The notes: generated from the letters alone by a model not told the origin. A DNA stretch of 64,000 nt from Adiantum capillus-veneris (GCA_014529385.2 CM043942.1:34455969-34519968); one strand, 5' to 3'; positions 10,741 through 22,464 are shown, counted from the first letter of the stretch. Numbers and translations: made by a program.

Positions 10741-11400
10741 GTCGTTGCTGGGTGGACTAGTTTAGCCATTGTGTACTGCACCACGAAAGGTGGTACACCT
10801 TTCATATCATGATATGCCCCAGAAAATATATCCCTGAATTCCTTGAGAAGTTCTTTAAGTACATACTCCTCAGTCTCTGTTAGATCTTGGGCAATGAAGA
10901 TAGGTTTGGACTCCTCACTTGGGTCTGCTAACTCTATTTCCTTAACTGTTGTTGGACCATCATTGACTCCATTGCTTCCATCGATAGGTTTTATTTGAGC
11001 CTTTGTATACACAACCTTATGCTCCTATGTGGTGTAGGATTTGAAATGATCGGGTGCAGGGTGTAAGTTTGTGGGGTCTTGTTGTTCTATTAATTGTGAT
11101 TTCACTTCCGCTTCCTTTTGTTGTTGAGAAAAATCTTGATTTTGTCGTCTCCTTATGGTACGGATTAACTTCGGCTTCTCTGTAGCCTCTAGTTGTGCGA
11201 TATCAACAGGTTGTGGACTGTACACCACATAAATCTTTAAAGGTATTCACCCCAGTTATCTACCAGTATCTAATGAGAGCATCACATGCCCCTATATATT
11301 TAAGCCATTCCACGCTAGATTTCTTTTCATTTACTCTAGCACGCACATTTTCTCGATATCATCACCTCTTATATCTCTTAGTCTTCTTGTCTAATTTTTA
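10722..11400 (-). pseudogene. Gypsy-1 region between Gag and reverse transcriptase
   Basis: Degenerate coding sequence. Recognisable is EYVLKELLKEFRDIFSGAYHDMKG (in part), the usual lead-in to the Gypsy reverse transcriptase, where a region like 'L..F.D+F...' precedes the palm. Upstream is a Gln/Lys/Glu-rich stretch and a readable block VEWLKYIGACDALIRYW in another frame. I looked for a protease D-T/S-G motif with its downstream ILG block in all minus-strand frames and found no convincing one; the only LDTG-like run (about 11265) lies in a frame that does not otherwise look coding. Confidence 0.45.
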
Positions 11401-12372
11401 ATTATGGCCGATCTCTAGTGAAGGGTCACTAGATGAATCGCTACCTGTGTTTTTTGCTCTCTTGGATAGATTGTCATCTAGGGTACCACTGGGCCTTGAA
11501 TGGTTTGCCCCCACATTTGCACTAAGACTTAACTTAGATTCTTTGTCCTTAGAGTCAATTGCAATTGATGATTTTGAATCTAAATCAGGTGGGCTATAGT
11601 CTTGTGAGATGCTATTGGTTCCAATGCCAGTCAAGCCTTCATCATGTAGGTAATCAGAAGCTATATATCTTGCTTCTAGCATATTTAATGGTACGAGTTG
11701 TGGCATTTCATCCCCCTGAAGTGTTACCCAGGTCGTCCCCCTATTTCCCCAAGTGTCTATGGTTGATGCTAGGTGGTGAACCCAATCCACACTGTCAGAC
11801 TCAGTCATCCCAGGTAGAACATCCATATAAGGAGAATCTTTCCCAACATCATTGTCCACTTTTCATGTGTAACAATACTGCAATGGGGCCGAGTGGGAAA
11901 TCAAATGATCTATGCCACATTGGTTACACATGAGTGTCGGCATTGTAGACGTGCTTGCTTGATTGGTTTGCATAAGTGTAGCATTCTTTTGTAGCCTAAT
12001 AGGACACTCGGCTACACAATGTGGACCTCCACACTCATAGCACAAAAGAGGTGGTCTCTTGGCAATGTAATTGATATTTTGGCCTCTTGCAGCAAGAGCA
12101 GCTACTTGATAGACATGTTTGACTTGTTCCCAATAGTCCTCCATGTAGTATTGTGGACCTTCTTCAAGCGCATCAATCCCATAAGCAATATTAGGGTCTA
12201 AATCTTCACAGCCTTCCAAAAAATCAATAGATGACTCGCAACCCACTTGATTCACAGAAGTGATTCTCGGATGTGGTGGTTGCGGTCCTAGCACTGGAGG
12301 TGGCAAGGGTGGTGTTGTTATGGCTATTGCCCGCACAGGAGCAATAGGCATTACGGGAATGATTACCCGCAA
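11398..12372 (-). pseudogene. Gypsy-1 Gag C-terminal part with zinc knuckles
   Basis: The upper ORF (11863-12372) has a Pro-rich start (TTPPLPPPVLGPQPPHP), an acidic middle and a CCHC-type zinc knuckle CYECGGPHCVAEC (Cys-X2-Cys-X3-His-X4-Cys, about 11990-12030), followed by a decayed second one beginning CNQCGIDHL that lacks its last Cys. The lower ORF (11398-11859) is acidic and Ser-rich. Zinc knuckles bind RNA in Gag. The N-terminal capsid region is missing: sequence above 12375 belongs to Gypsy-2. Confidence 0.6.
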
Positions 12373-12386
12373 ACTACCTTACATTA

Positions 12387-12533
12387 TGTGAGCATCAAAC
12401 ACATAGAAATAGGATAGAAGACAGTACACAGTACATAGGCACAGAACACCTCTTGCTTCATTCATATGTAATCCGGACAGAGTTACAACAGCAGATGTAA
12501 TGGATAACATAAAGGTAAGTTACATCAAAGACA
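12387..12533 (-). repeat. Possible short 3' LTR of Gypsy-2
   Basis: In element orientation a run of seven Gs preceded by purines (about 12537-12547) is followed by TGTCTTTGATG, and the segment ends in CTCACA at 12387, giving TG...CA ends and 147 bp. No second copy exists in the window, and the flanking CATTA cannot be matched, so this is a boundary guess. Confidence 0.3.
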
Positions 12534-14415
12534 GGCATGCCCCCCCATATACAACTGTTGCTCCAACGCAGATCGAGAACAGTGCACACACTCATGTCCC
12601 ATGATATCTTGTGAAGAACTGTCGCCACGGCCGTCGCATACCGCATGACTCCTAATCCGCAATTTCCAGACCTCCGTAAGACCGCAGGACTGCATGTGCG
12701 ACTTGTGCCGTAACACCTAGCACGCACGGTGGATCGCGCGAACCCACACTCGGCCCCTCCGGTTGGAAGGTTCCGATTGCTGATCTTCCACCTGTTCTGG
12801 TGAAGAGGAAATGTCAATGTAGCCAAAGCCCCTAAAATCTGCAGTATGGGCCCGATAGACCTCATCCAAAGGATGTGGATCTATCTCCGTGTGCTCCGGC
12901 CAAGGAGCCCGGGGAATAAAATTTGTCGGCAAAGAAATAGACTGCGGCGCCTGCGGCAAGGGAGCAAGAGGCGTATGTAGAGGATAATAGCGAGAGAGGT
13001 ATCTATTGAGAGCAGACCAAAATGGATGACATGGGGGTAGACTGAGGGAGAAAGAATGAGCCAAAGTCTCCACCCAAAAACACACCCTGCGCCGCTGCTT
13101 ACGAAATCGACGAATCATTTTTTGCAAACGAGATACATGAGCCTCGGCCTCAGCACAATCCTCTGTAGCTTGCACCCAATCAGCAATATCAAAACCTTCT
13201 GGAACAACACTCTTACCTCTGTCACTGTTGGATAACTCAGGTTGCTGCATCACAACCTGCTGAGTTGGTGGCTATGCTCTCACCTCAGCAGCAGATAACC
13301 GTGTGCTCCAGGTCTGTAGTTGATTTTCTTAAAAGATGTGGAGATTCTGTTGCATCTCCACTGCCAACGCATCCAAATCATTCATATTGATCATGACATC
13401 ACCAGGATGCCAGGCTAAGTATGAGGCAAGGCTATGCTGCGTTCGCAATTGAAGCAGTTCCTCCTGAATGGAAGTCACAAACGCAGCATTAGCCTCCCTA
13501 AGCGTTTGTATTTCTTCATTTTGACGGCGATCCGTTGCAGTCAAATATTCATTTTGATTGGTCAAATCGGCAATGCGATCCTGCAAAGCCGTTACCTGCG
13601 TTTCCAGCTCATTAACTCTACCCTCTGTTGTGGGGGTTAGCCAGGACACACGAATAGACTCCTCAAGTCTGCTCAAAAAAGTGCCACATGCCTGTATTTG
13701 GTCAGCAGGGTTTGCTGCCGTTGCCTTCCATGGTAGCACTGCGGGAAGAGCACCTCCCGTCAAAGCAAAAACATTGGTGATTCCAAAAGTTTTCGGTTGC
13801 GAGGAAATGTCCGCAGCCGGAGAGACAGTCCTAGGCGGAGTATCAATTGCCACCTTCTCCTGCATTCGGCGTCTCCAGCGTGCCACCGCATAATCCTCCG
13901 GCACAAGAGATGCAGGCGGAGGAGGTGGTGTAGAAAACTGTTGTTCCTTCCGTCCGCATTGGCGGGTTGCCAGTCCTGCAGTGGCCATCTCTTACGCCAA
14001 CATTCTGTTGTGTTTCCCGCCCAGCAAGAACTGTCAAACTCTGGGTTTGCGATAGAGTTGCAACAGCCCCTTGGGCCACCAATCTGTCATCTTCAAAATG
14101 GCATAGAGGACGCAAGGCAAGAGGGAAAAATTCTCTTAATAAGGGAAAGATCAGTGTCAATAGCTTGCCGACTTTTGTGTTGGTTGGGGTGTTTCGCCCC
14201 ATCTGTGCCACCACTCTTTGGCATTCTGCTAGTAGCCTCTCTCTAATAACTGCTGCCCAAGCCACTGGCCCAAAGTTAGCCGAATGCAACACATTTCTCA
14301 CTTTGATCGAGATGGTATAGGTTTTGGCTTGTAGCCAAATTGCCTCAAGAAACCATTTGTACGCATCCCTTGTCGCTACATCAGCTAACCCTGAAAGCTT
14401 ATATTCACCTTTCAC
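12534..14415 (-). pseudogene. Gypsy-2 post-integrase coding region with coiled coil
   Basis: Three long minus-strand frames follow the integrase: about 190 codons (13843-14415), 219 codons (13329-13988) and 178 codons (12717-13253); the last two share one frame with the integrase ORF. The middle one has a Pro tract (STPPPPPASL) and then a strong heptad pattern (VNELETQVTALQDRIADL, followed by NEEIQTLREANAAFV), i.e. a coiled coil of roughly 60 residues. The third has a basic cluster (MIRRFRKQRRR). No Gag, protease or envelope motif is recognised. Such regions after integrase can encode envelope-like or other accessory proteins in plant Gypsy elements, but function here is unknown. At least one frameshift near 13980 splits it. 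Confidence 0.5.
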
Positions 14416-14429
14416 TTTTAATCAAATTC

Positions 14430-16387
14430 CTACTCGACATCGATAACAGGAATCACATGAGATGCTCGCACAACTCCATCATTGGGAAAACAGCAACACC
14501 TTGAAATTCTTTCTACCGTGATCAGCTCAATCTGTTGGTTATTAAGCTCCACCATATCTCCAACATCCAGTTGCTCAATCAAACCTGCGGCTTGCGGGTG
14601 AACAGGTATCCCTTGCCAATCCAAGTTGACGAACACTCGCAGCCGCAAATCTTGCAACCAGGCATCCACTTGGCGAAGCGCTAACTGCTGGACTGGAGTA
14701 AAGGGGATGCATTGGAGAAGAGAAGTCGTCATGGCGACGATGAGATGGAGGAGCAGAGAATATTGAGCTAAGAATGCACGATACACGAAACAGGAGAAGC
14801 ACAAAAACAATCGTCTGCATGCAGTAACCCTCTCACAACGAGTTTCCAAAATAGGGCGAGCCATGGTGTCGCAACCATTATAGCTCCTTTCCCGCTTTCC
14901 AAGATTGCATGCAAAAGAATCCCCAATCATTATTAGGGCGGCTTCCGGCTCTTGTACCACAGCAAAGGGGCACTGAATCGGGGTAGGTGAAACATAATGA
15001 CACAGTCTGAAACCATTGACTGGTACAGAAATTACCTCCCCTCGTAAATCCGCCAAATAAAAAGAGATGGTCCCACATGCTTGAAAAATCCAGAATGGTC
15101 CTGACCACCGTAATTTAAGCTTCCCAGGCATCTTCCCAAGGCAGGAATTAAAGACAAGGACCAACTGTCCCCCACCAAATTTCCGTGCTTTCGGGCGATC
15201 CAACCATTTTTTCCGCCTGGACTGCAGATCTCGTAGCACCGCAAAGCTACGCAACCGCTCTTCGTCTAGTTCGTGCAAAACATCCAAACGATAAATAACA
15301 GAATCTTCTGGAAGAAGCCGATCCACAATCAGCATCCGCAGACTCGGAGTCACATGCTCCACTGGGGTGATTGCCTCCATGCCAAACGCCAACTTAAAAG
15401 GAGTCAATCCTGTTGCCACTTTATAAGCTGTCCAATAGGCCCATAAGGGGGAAGGAAGTTTCACATCCCAATTTGTTCTATGTATATTCACTAACTTTGT
15501 TGATATCCAAATCAATTCCTTATTAGTTGATTCAACTTGCCCATTCGCCTGAGGATAATATGGAGAAGATTTCCTGTGCAATACAAAATAAAACCGTAGC
15601 ATTCTCTCCATCACCTTATTCAAAAAATGACTTCCCCGATCACTAACCAGCTCAATAGGGCAGCCATATCTGGAAAATATATCCTTATATAAGCACCCAA
15701 CCACAGAAACTGCAGTATTATCTCTCAAGGGCCATGCCTCCACCCATTTGGTAGTGTAATCGGTGGCTGTCAAAATATACTTATTACCCGTGTGAGCCGC
15801 AACTGGTTTAAAAGGTCCAACAAAATCCAATCCCCACTTTTGAAAAGGCTCCAAGGGCAAAATCGGCTGAAAAAGCATTCTAGACCGTTTGGTAGGTTGC
15901 CCCATCCGCTGATACACATCACAATGTTGCAAATAATTTCTCACATCCTGAAACAATGTAGGCCACCATAATCCGGACTGGAGAACCTTTCGAGCCGTGA
16001 TTAATGCTGCAAAGTGGCCTCCCGCAATACCGGTATAGACTTCCTCCAAAACCGCTTCCTGCTCCTGTGGTAGCACACATCTAAGTAATACATCCGCCAC
16101 CGTACGATAATAGATCTTCCCCATAATAATCTCAAAATTCTTGCTTCTGATATCCATACTTTCCTCTGATGGATGGACAAGAAGGAAGGCATTTCGCCAC
16201 TGTCGAGGAAATGAAACATCTCCTCATACCATGTCCATGGTATGCTAGGGATGACCCTTGCCCGTTGCGGAACTACTGTATCCTCTACAACCACACTTGT
16301 TAGAAACAGAGACGCATCCAAAAATTCATTAGCTACACCCGTCGGCGGCTCACCGGAATCTAACCTAGATAGGTAGTCAGCCACCGC
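14430..16387 (-). pseudogene. Gypsy-2 integrase and 3' Pol
   Basis: The main frame (14430-16157, 575 codons) contains GIAGGHFAALITARKVLQ with the zinc-finger His, HCDVYQRMG where the second Cys has become Tyr, WGLDFVGPF (Asp), VSDRGSHF (Asp) and ANGQVESTNKE (Glu), and a C-terminal LKLRWSGPFWI...PVNGFRL region. All three catalytic residues are present. Upstream, 16001-16384 in another frame holds the end of RNase H (ADYLSRLDSGEPPTGVANE), so one frameshift near 16170 separates them. After PVNGFRL the frame continues about 200 codons, including a hydrophobic stretch (LFLCFSCFVYRAFLAQYSLL) and then QLDVGDMVELNNQQIELI, which are not part of a usual integrase. Confidence 0.7.
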
Positions 16388-16811
16388 CTATATAGCCTAT
16401 AGAAACGTCTATAGCAATGCCCATAGCGACTGCGCAAGTTTCCAATATAGCAATGCAATCTCAAAATAACGATGCTTTATAGCGTCACCCAAGGATACAA
16501 AATTTTGGTGGCAAAGCATACAATGCCCTACCACCCAATCAACCATATTGAACATAATACATCCAAAAATAAGATGCAAAATTGACAAAAGTGAACAAAA
16601 GAGATTTGACAAAAGCATAGTGTAATGAGCAAAGCATAGTCAAAAATACTTGAACACATTGATTGATTGTTAAGTTGGATCAAAATTTATGAGTTACAAT
16701 ACAATTTCCATTATGACAAAATGAAGAACTAAACTACATTGTTGTGAATCATTTACAAAATTGATGTATACACATCATCTCCTAATACATACTATTTAGA
16801 AGGAAGACAGG
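16388..16811. other. No recognisable feature
   Basis: AT-rich spacer between the broken end of Gypsy-2 and the truncated LTR of Copia-3. No coding frame or repeat boundary seen; short near-repeats of CTATAG occur near 16390-16430. Confidence 0.3.
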
Positions 16812-17062
16812 GCGCTACACACGATTGCCTCTCAAGAGAGAGGGCAGCCCTTTTGGCCTATAAAAGGAGGCCTCTTCTACACACAAAAGGCATTGTGGTG
16901 CATTGTGAATTTGATATGAGGTGGTGAGATTGAAGCAAGGTTGGAGTTCCATCAAGGGTATAATCGCTTTGTAACATACTTCTAGTTTGAAGTACTAAAG
17001 CCATTAAGTGGCTGCTTTCCCATCATGGACGTAGCCCACATTGGGTGAACCACGTATATCAT

Positions 17063-17130
<68 letters not shown>

Positions 17131-17385
17131 CTATAATCTCTCCTGTGTGAAAATTATCTCTCTCTATTAAGTAAACTACTCTAATATCTCTTAGCTACCT
17201 CCTATTTCCTAACACTAGGGAAGCACAATATGTCACTCTTACAAAAGCTAGCCAAGAGTTATTGTGGCTTCATGGATTCTTGGAGGAGCTTGGATACAAA
17301 CATGACAATTGTGTCTTGTATAGTGATAGTCAAAGCGCCATTCATCTTGCAAAGAATTAAGCCTTTCACTCAAGGACAAAGCACA

Positions 17386-17553
17386 TAGAGGTGAGATATC
17401 AGTTCATACCTACTCTTTTGGGAGAGGGACAGCTAAATCTTGGAAAGGTGCACACGAGCAATAATCCTATAGAGGTGAGATATCACTTCATACCTACTCT
17501 TTTGGGAGAGGGACAGCTAAATCTTGGAAAGGTGCACACGAGCAAGAATCCTA
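17386..17553 (+). repeat. 84-bp tandem duplication in Copia-3
   Basis: Two adjacent 84-bp units (17386-17469, 17470-17553) differ at very few positions. The unit is 28 codons of the RNase H C-terminus (GQLNLGKVHTS appears twice) and occurs once in Copia-1, so it was duplicated in this copy. Confidence 0.9.
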
Positions 17554-17566
17554 TAGACATGTTAAA

Positions 17567-17723
17567 AAGGAGAAGTTGAGCTTTTGCTCATCTTCTATCA
17601 GCATTCAAGGATAAGAGGCCTCCAAGTAGGAGATTAGGAGAACAAGGTGGTTAACAAGGAGAAGTTGAGCTTTTGCTCATCTTCTATCAGCATTCAAGGA
17701 TAAGAGGCCTCCAAGTAGGAGAT
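17567..17723 (+). repeat. 89-bp tandem duplication in Copia-3
   Basis: The segment starting AAGGAGAAGTTGAGC and running to GGAGATT occurs at 17567 and again at 17656 (period 89). It contains the end of the polyprotein, the stop and the region before the LTR, present once in Copia-1. The second unit abuts the 3' LTR. Confidence 0.85.
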
Positions 17724-20700
17724 TGTTACGTATAGGGACTATTATACCCCTTGTAATTTTTATTCTCAAAAATATGTATTTGTAAGGCCCTCGTTATGAA
17801 GAGAAGCCATTGTGTGTGACAAAATTGAAAAGTGATAGAAAAATGGCCGATTGGTTGACTGCTTGGCCGATGGCTAGAATTCAACGACCAGTGGCCAATT
17901 TCTAGGTGAAATTGTCTACTGAAGGGCGGCTACACATAGGCGTGTAGAGGAGTTCTACTTGGATTTTTCTACACAGGGGCGGTTACACATGGGTATCTCT
18001 CATGAGACAAGGCAACACTTTTGGCCTATAAAAGGAGGCCTCTTCTACACACAAAATGCATTTTTGCAGTGCATTGTGAAGGTGTGAGTTGGTGAAGTGT
18101 GAGGTGGTGGTAAGAGAGTGAAGCAATGTGGGAGTTCCATTAAGGGTTGCTAATCCCTTTGTAACCTACTTCAAGATTAATGTGCAAATCCATTAAGTGG
18201 ATTCTTTACCGTGGATATAACCCACATTGATTGAGCCACATATATTGTGCGTGCTCTCTCTATCCCTCTTCTCTATCATCTCTCTTGTGTGTGGAAATTA
18301 TCTCTCTACATTAAGTAAACTACTCTATTGTCTATAGAGATATGCCTTTATTTCCTACCATAGTGTGTGGTACTCAAACCCTCAAACTTACAATTCGCAT
18401 AATTTGCACAATTGATTTGACTCTTCTCCATTGCTCAAATGCCTTGTCCCACATTGAAGAAAGTGGGAGCGAAGCTAAATGGTTGCAATAGTGCGTATAA
18501 CACCATATTAGTAAATTTGCAAATTTTCCAATTCCCACTTTTAAAAAGAGCTGAAGATTTGACCACATGGTCAAATCTTAGCCAAAGTTTTGAGAGCATG
18601 GTAATGTCTTTTCGAGTACTACTTTGTGGAAGGCTTTGGTCTTAAAGAACAATTTAAGATTTGTCCATATGGCCAAATATTCAAGACATTGGTGATTCTC
18701 AAATTGGCTCTAAAGTATCAAACTCTCTAATATGGTGTTGTATCGCTAACAAGGGGATAGGCTCGAGCATATAACGGTGAGTACAATTTCCTCTTTTAGC
18801 AAATAACATGGTTTTGTAGTTAGGGGAATTATGGGTGGTTTAATGTATGAAGTGTGACAACCAGACTCCTCTCAAGCCATAATACATTGGCATTGTAGAA
18901 AAGCTTCATTCACTTGGGAGTTTATTGAGTCATCATGTAGCAAGTGCAATGCATCCATCTCTCAAACCACTTATTTATGTCTTGCATCCATCCCCTGCTC
19001 AAGGTCTTGCTTTTATACATCTTTTAAGCTTTTTTTCTTTCTTCTCATGCAATTGTAGGAAGTCAATGTGAGGTTTTTATGCATATTTATCATGTACTCC
19101 ACAACCCTTTCCATGCCCATAGCCTCAATTGGAAGAGATCTTGATTCAATAAATAGGAGCATATATGGTATTTGTCTCTTAACTTCTTTGGTGTAGCATG
19201 TGTTAGCCGCTGCTAACATTCCCCCCTTCCTAATTTGGTGCATGTTCTTGTGTGCCGGTGAAGTAAGACACGGTGACATGGTAGAAAGTAAGTCCATGGA
19301 AGACATATTGAGCTGCAAAACATAAGAACAAGTAATGAGCATCAAAGTCCAACAAGGATACAAAACATGAAGTACAATGAACAACCATGCAAAGTGAATT
19401 TTTTGCTTCTAAAAGATGGGTGAATCATAGTAGCAAACTAGACAACATAAAGCAAAAAAACACCTAAACTATTATGAAGATTAAACCACTTGGAATTTCA
19501 GTTTTATGCATGAAACACAAGCAATCAATTATGACCATAGGCTAATGCAACTTCATAAACCTACTAGCCTAAAAACTATGTGACCAATATTACTAAATCA
19601 TTCAAGTCTAGCATGTCTACGGGCTATTAAAAAAGCTCCTAATCTATTAGTACATTGTCACAAATTTTTGAGCTCATGGAAGTTTTGTGTTTATTCATTC
19701 ATTGAAAAACTAAAGCACAATACAAGGCTACCACCCCAAGGCAATTCTAGGTGCGACTCTCAGCTTCTTGAACCCTCAAAAAAGTGTTCCAAAAGCCTAC
19801 TAGACTACCAAGGTGACGGCTAACCCCTATCAGCCAAGGGCATTGGATTAGGGCCTTGACCAAGTGAGCGAAGGTGATTCCCCTCGCCTGCCAAGTGCCA
19901 ATAAGGCGCTAGGCCTGACATAGACACAACATAACATAAAAATTTCTTTTCATGTGTCTAATAGCCTTTTGCTACTTTTTCTTGACACTTTCTTATTTCA
20001 TTGTTTTATTTTTTTTAGCACTTTTTTATTGCTTCCATTATGAGATGCTAATGGAAATTGGACTAAAGGACTAAAGCGTAGTCATAGCCCTTGGTCATGT
20101 TAAAAATGAATGGAGTATTAAGACTATCACTAAGAGTTTAGGACTAATGACAAATGAACCTACATTAACGTAAGGTCAAGGCCAATTACCTATGATTAGC
20201 ACACATAAAACCTAATTATTTGATGAGTTAATATTCACAAAGCAAAGTGTTGAAACTTTATATGCCTAGCTTTTGAACATGAAAGAACCATAGCTTAGAA
20301 GCAAAAATTACTTAAGCCAAGCATAGAGAATGGAGAGATTGAACAAAAGAGAAAAATCATGGAAGGATTACACCTATTCATGCTCTTTTGAGCATCCTTG
20401 AGCAAGCATCCCCTTTGTGTAGAGAGGTCTCTTGATCTTTTTATTCACAATCCAAGCTGATTTGAAGCTAAGTGTAAACACAAACTCAAAAGGCCTTTTA
20501 TTGAAATCAAAAAACACACAAAAAACATTAATGAAAACCTAAAGCTAGGGTCTTGCATACCCAAATTTGCCAAAGGGAAAAAATCCAAGGGAAAAAAGTG
20601 CCTTTGGTTATGCACATGATACTCTTTGTAGCAAATTTATGCATACATAACAATCATGAGAGATAAAATGAGCTTCTACATAAGCAAATTTTATAATTTT

Positions 20701-20773
20701 TACCATCTCTCATGCATGATTCAAAGTTGATTAGTTTCTAGATCAATGAAATATGGAGTTAAAAACAAACCAA

Positions 20774-21165
20774 GAGCTGAAAATAATGCAACTTTGATGA
20801 AACGAAGTGGCTCTTCAAGCCAGATTTTACATTTTTAAAGCTTTTCAAAAAGTTGGCTAACAACTAGCCCACATGAAATTTTACAATTTTTAGAGAAATC
20901 TATGAGCTAGATATGACTTCAACTTGATGAAATAAAAATGAATAGCTCTCAATAGCCAAGTTTTGTACTTGAAAGCTCTCAAAAAAATTGAGTAAACACT
21001 AGCTCAAATGAGAACATTTTCACTTTAGACCAAGCTATGAGCTAGCATGTATACAACTTTTAATTCAAATAAATGAATGGCTCTAAGTAGCCAAATTTTG
21101 CAATTTTTTGCAATGAGGACCCCTTCTTGGATCAATGAAAGTACACTCCTACGTTAGTGCATGAA
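20774..21165 (+). repeat. Degenerate ~130-bp tandem repeat, three units
   Basis: Three diverged units begin with GAGCT at 20774, 20904 and 21039 and each contains a GGCTCT/AGCTCT...AGCCA...TTTT block. They lie in the non-coding interior of the candidate LARD. Confidence 0.5.
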
Positions 21166-22383
21166 AGCATTTGTCAATCAATACAAGCACTAAAAGTACG
21201 CTCAATCAATTCCAACCTCAAATTTTAATGCACATTCTCAACCAAGCATTTTTTATTCATTCAATGGTGGCTTGCATGCTAAAAAGAATTCATTTTATTT
21301 TGCAAAGCACTAAAAGTGTAATGCCCAATTGCCAAATAGATGCACACAAATTTTAGAAATTTTCTCTCATGTAGCACAAGTCAAGAAAAGAGCGAGAGTA
21401 TAATAGTCATAAAGTGCAACTAGTCATGATCATTTATGAGTTAACTTAGTGGGAATTTGGCAAAGCATTAAGCTCATAAACTCAAAATGATGTAGCCCTT
21501 TTGAAGGAAAAATTTTCAATTGAGTGCACTAGATGCCCTTCAATAGGCAAATGGAAGCTCCACACTTTGGAAACCGACCAACATCTTGTTTAAAACAATC
21601 AATTTTGGTATTTGGCAATCATTTGACATTTAGCCCAAACACAAAATTTAACACAAAACACATCCATGCAAAGATTGTCTATCTTTGGCTACACAAATTT
21701 TGGTGCTCGATCACTTAGCATGCATTCATCATATTCAAGCTCAATCTATCAATTTTTTACTATCACAATGTCTTTCAATGATCGTTCAAAATGTTGTTTC
21801 TCTCATTGTACAAAGCCATTATTGCCTTTAAAGCGCCCCAAGTGCTCGCAGTGTTGTAAAAGCCCACTCCAAAGTACCTCTTTTGATTGTATCTCTTTTT
21901 AAAATGCCAGTTCATTAAGCACAATGCACAAGTAAGATCCAAAAATGAGCTTTCACACACAAGTTTTGTTCCTTACAACATGAGAGAGTCCATTAATTTG
22001 CCTATCAAACAAAATTTCATTCCATGATCAAAATGTATCTTTTGTCCATAGACACTTCCTAGTGCAAGAAAAGATATAATCGACATGCAACATGAAGCTA
22101 GAGACTGAACTTGTGAGCGCTGCTTTGATTTTGGATATCAATGAAAAAAATATGCCTTGTTGACTTGAAGACGGAACTTCAAGATTGTAGCTCCAAGTAA
22201 CATGCACCCCAATGAGTATATTTTCACAATCCATATTGAGAATATGTACAGCGCCAGCCAGCTAGGCACTAGCTATAAAACAAACAATCTCTAAAAAATG
22301 CATACACATGTTGCCTATAGTATTCACTGGCGTGTGTGGTCAGCGTAGGTGAGAGCCGCGAGACTCGGCGCAGTACAGGAATG

Positions 22384-22407
22384 CGGGGGGGGGGGGGGGG
22401 GGGGGGG

Positions 22408-22463
<56 letters not shown>
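22384..22463 (+). repeat. Poly-G tract and (GA)n microsatellite
   Basis: About 27 consecutive Gs (from 22384) run straight into about 26 GA repeats. Open frames across it encode only Gly, Arg-Glu or Leu-Ser repeats. Short (GT)n runs follow near 22487 and 22670. Confidence 0.95.

Positions 22464-22464
<1 letters not shown>

Larger units (their letters stand above)
5963..12386 (-). mobile_element. Gypsy-1, degenerate Ty3/Gypsy element
   Basis: Minus-strand element with Gag zinc knuckles (about 11.98 kb), reverse transcriptase (10.1-10.7 kb), RNase H (9.6-9.8 kb), integrase (7.6-9.56 kb, split by a solo LTR), a Pol extension with a protease-like domain (6.3-7.5 kb), polypurine tract (6140-6155) and a short 3' LTR (about 5963-6139). 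The order Gag-RT-RNaseH-IN is typical of Ty3/Gypsy. Many stops and frameshifts, and an FLND sequence where reverse transcriptase should have YxDD, show it is dead. The 5' end of Gag and the 5' LTR are missing beyond about 12375. Confidence 0.75.
12387..16387 (-). mobile_element. Gypsy-2, 3' half of a Ty3/Gypsy element
   Basis: Minus-strand element retaining the end of RNase H (ADYLSRLDSGE, 16384), an almost intact integrase, about 2 kb of extra coding sequence after the integrase, and a possible short 3' LTR (12387-12533). Gag, RT and most of RNase H are absent: homology stops abruptly at about 16387. Its base composition is visibly more GC-rich than neighbouring intergenic DNA. It adjoins the truncated Gag of Gypsy-1. 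Confidence 0.65.
16812..18360 (+). mobile_element. Copia-3, internally deleted element of the Copia-1 family
   Basis: A truncated 5' LTR (about 16812-17214, TATA box at 16859, (CT)n at 17064-17127) is followed directly by the last part of Pol RNase H (17215-17723; readable SQSAIHLAKN, GQLNLGKVHTS) and a full 3' LTR (17724-18360, TATA box at 18027). Compared with Copia-1, roughly 3.6 kb from the primer-binding site to the start of RNase H is missing. Two tandem duplications lie in the remaining interior. The LTRs are clearly more diverged than those of Copia-1, so this copy is older. The 5' LTR start is lost, so no target duplication can be checked. Confidence 0.85.

Noticed and set aside
11240-11290. 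LDTG run as a canonical Gypsy-1 protease site
   Set aside because: It sits in a frame with stops immediately after it and no ILG block; another frame there looks more like coding sequence.
3444-12386. Treating 3444-12386 as one Gypsy element with a long 3' region
   Set aside because: A second polypurine-LTR junction at 6139/6140 shows that Gypsy-1 ends at about 5963 and family A is a separate element.
13434-14320. Several plus-strand frames over the Gypsy-2 3' region
   Set aside because: GC-rich coding DNA on the minus strand yields open antisense frames; the minus-strand frames have the coiled coil and continuity with integrase.
17386-17723. Repeat array that could be mistaken for a CRISPR-like array
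   Set aside because: Only two units of each repeat, no spacers, and both units are pieces of Copia RNase H in a plant genome.
19013-19384. 123-codon minus-strand frame as a gene
   Set aside because: It crosses the polypurine tract and LTR start at 19218; the reading is incidental.
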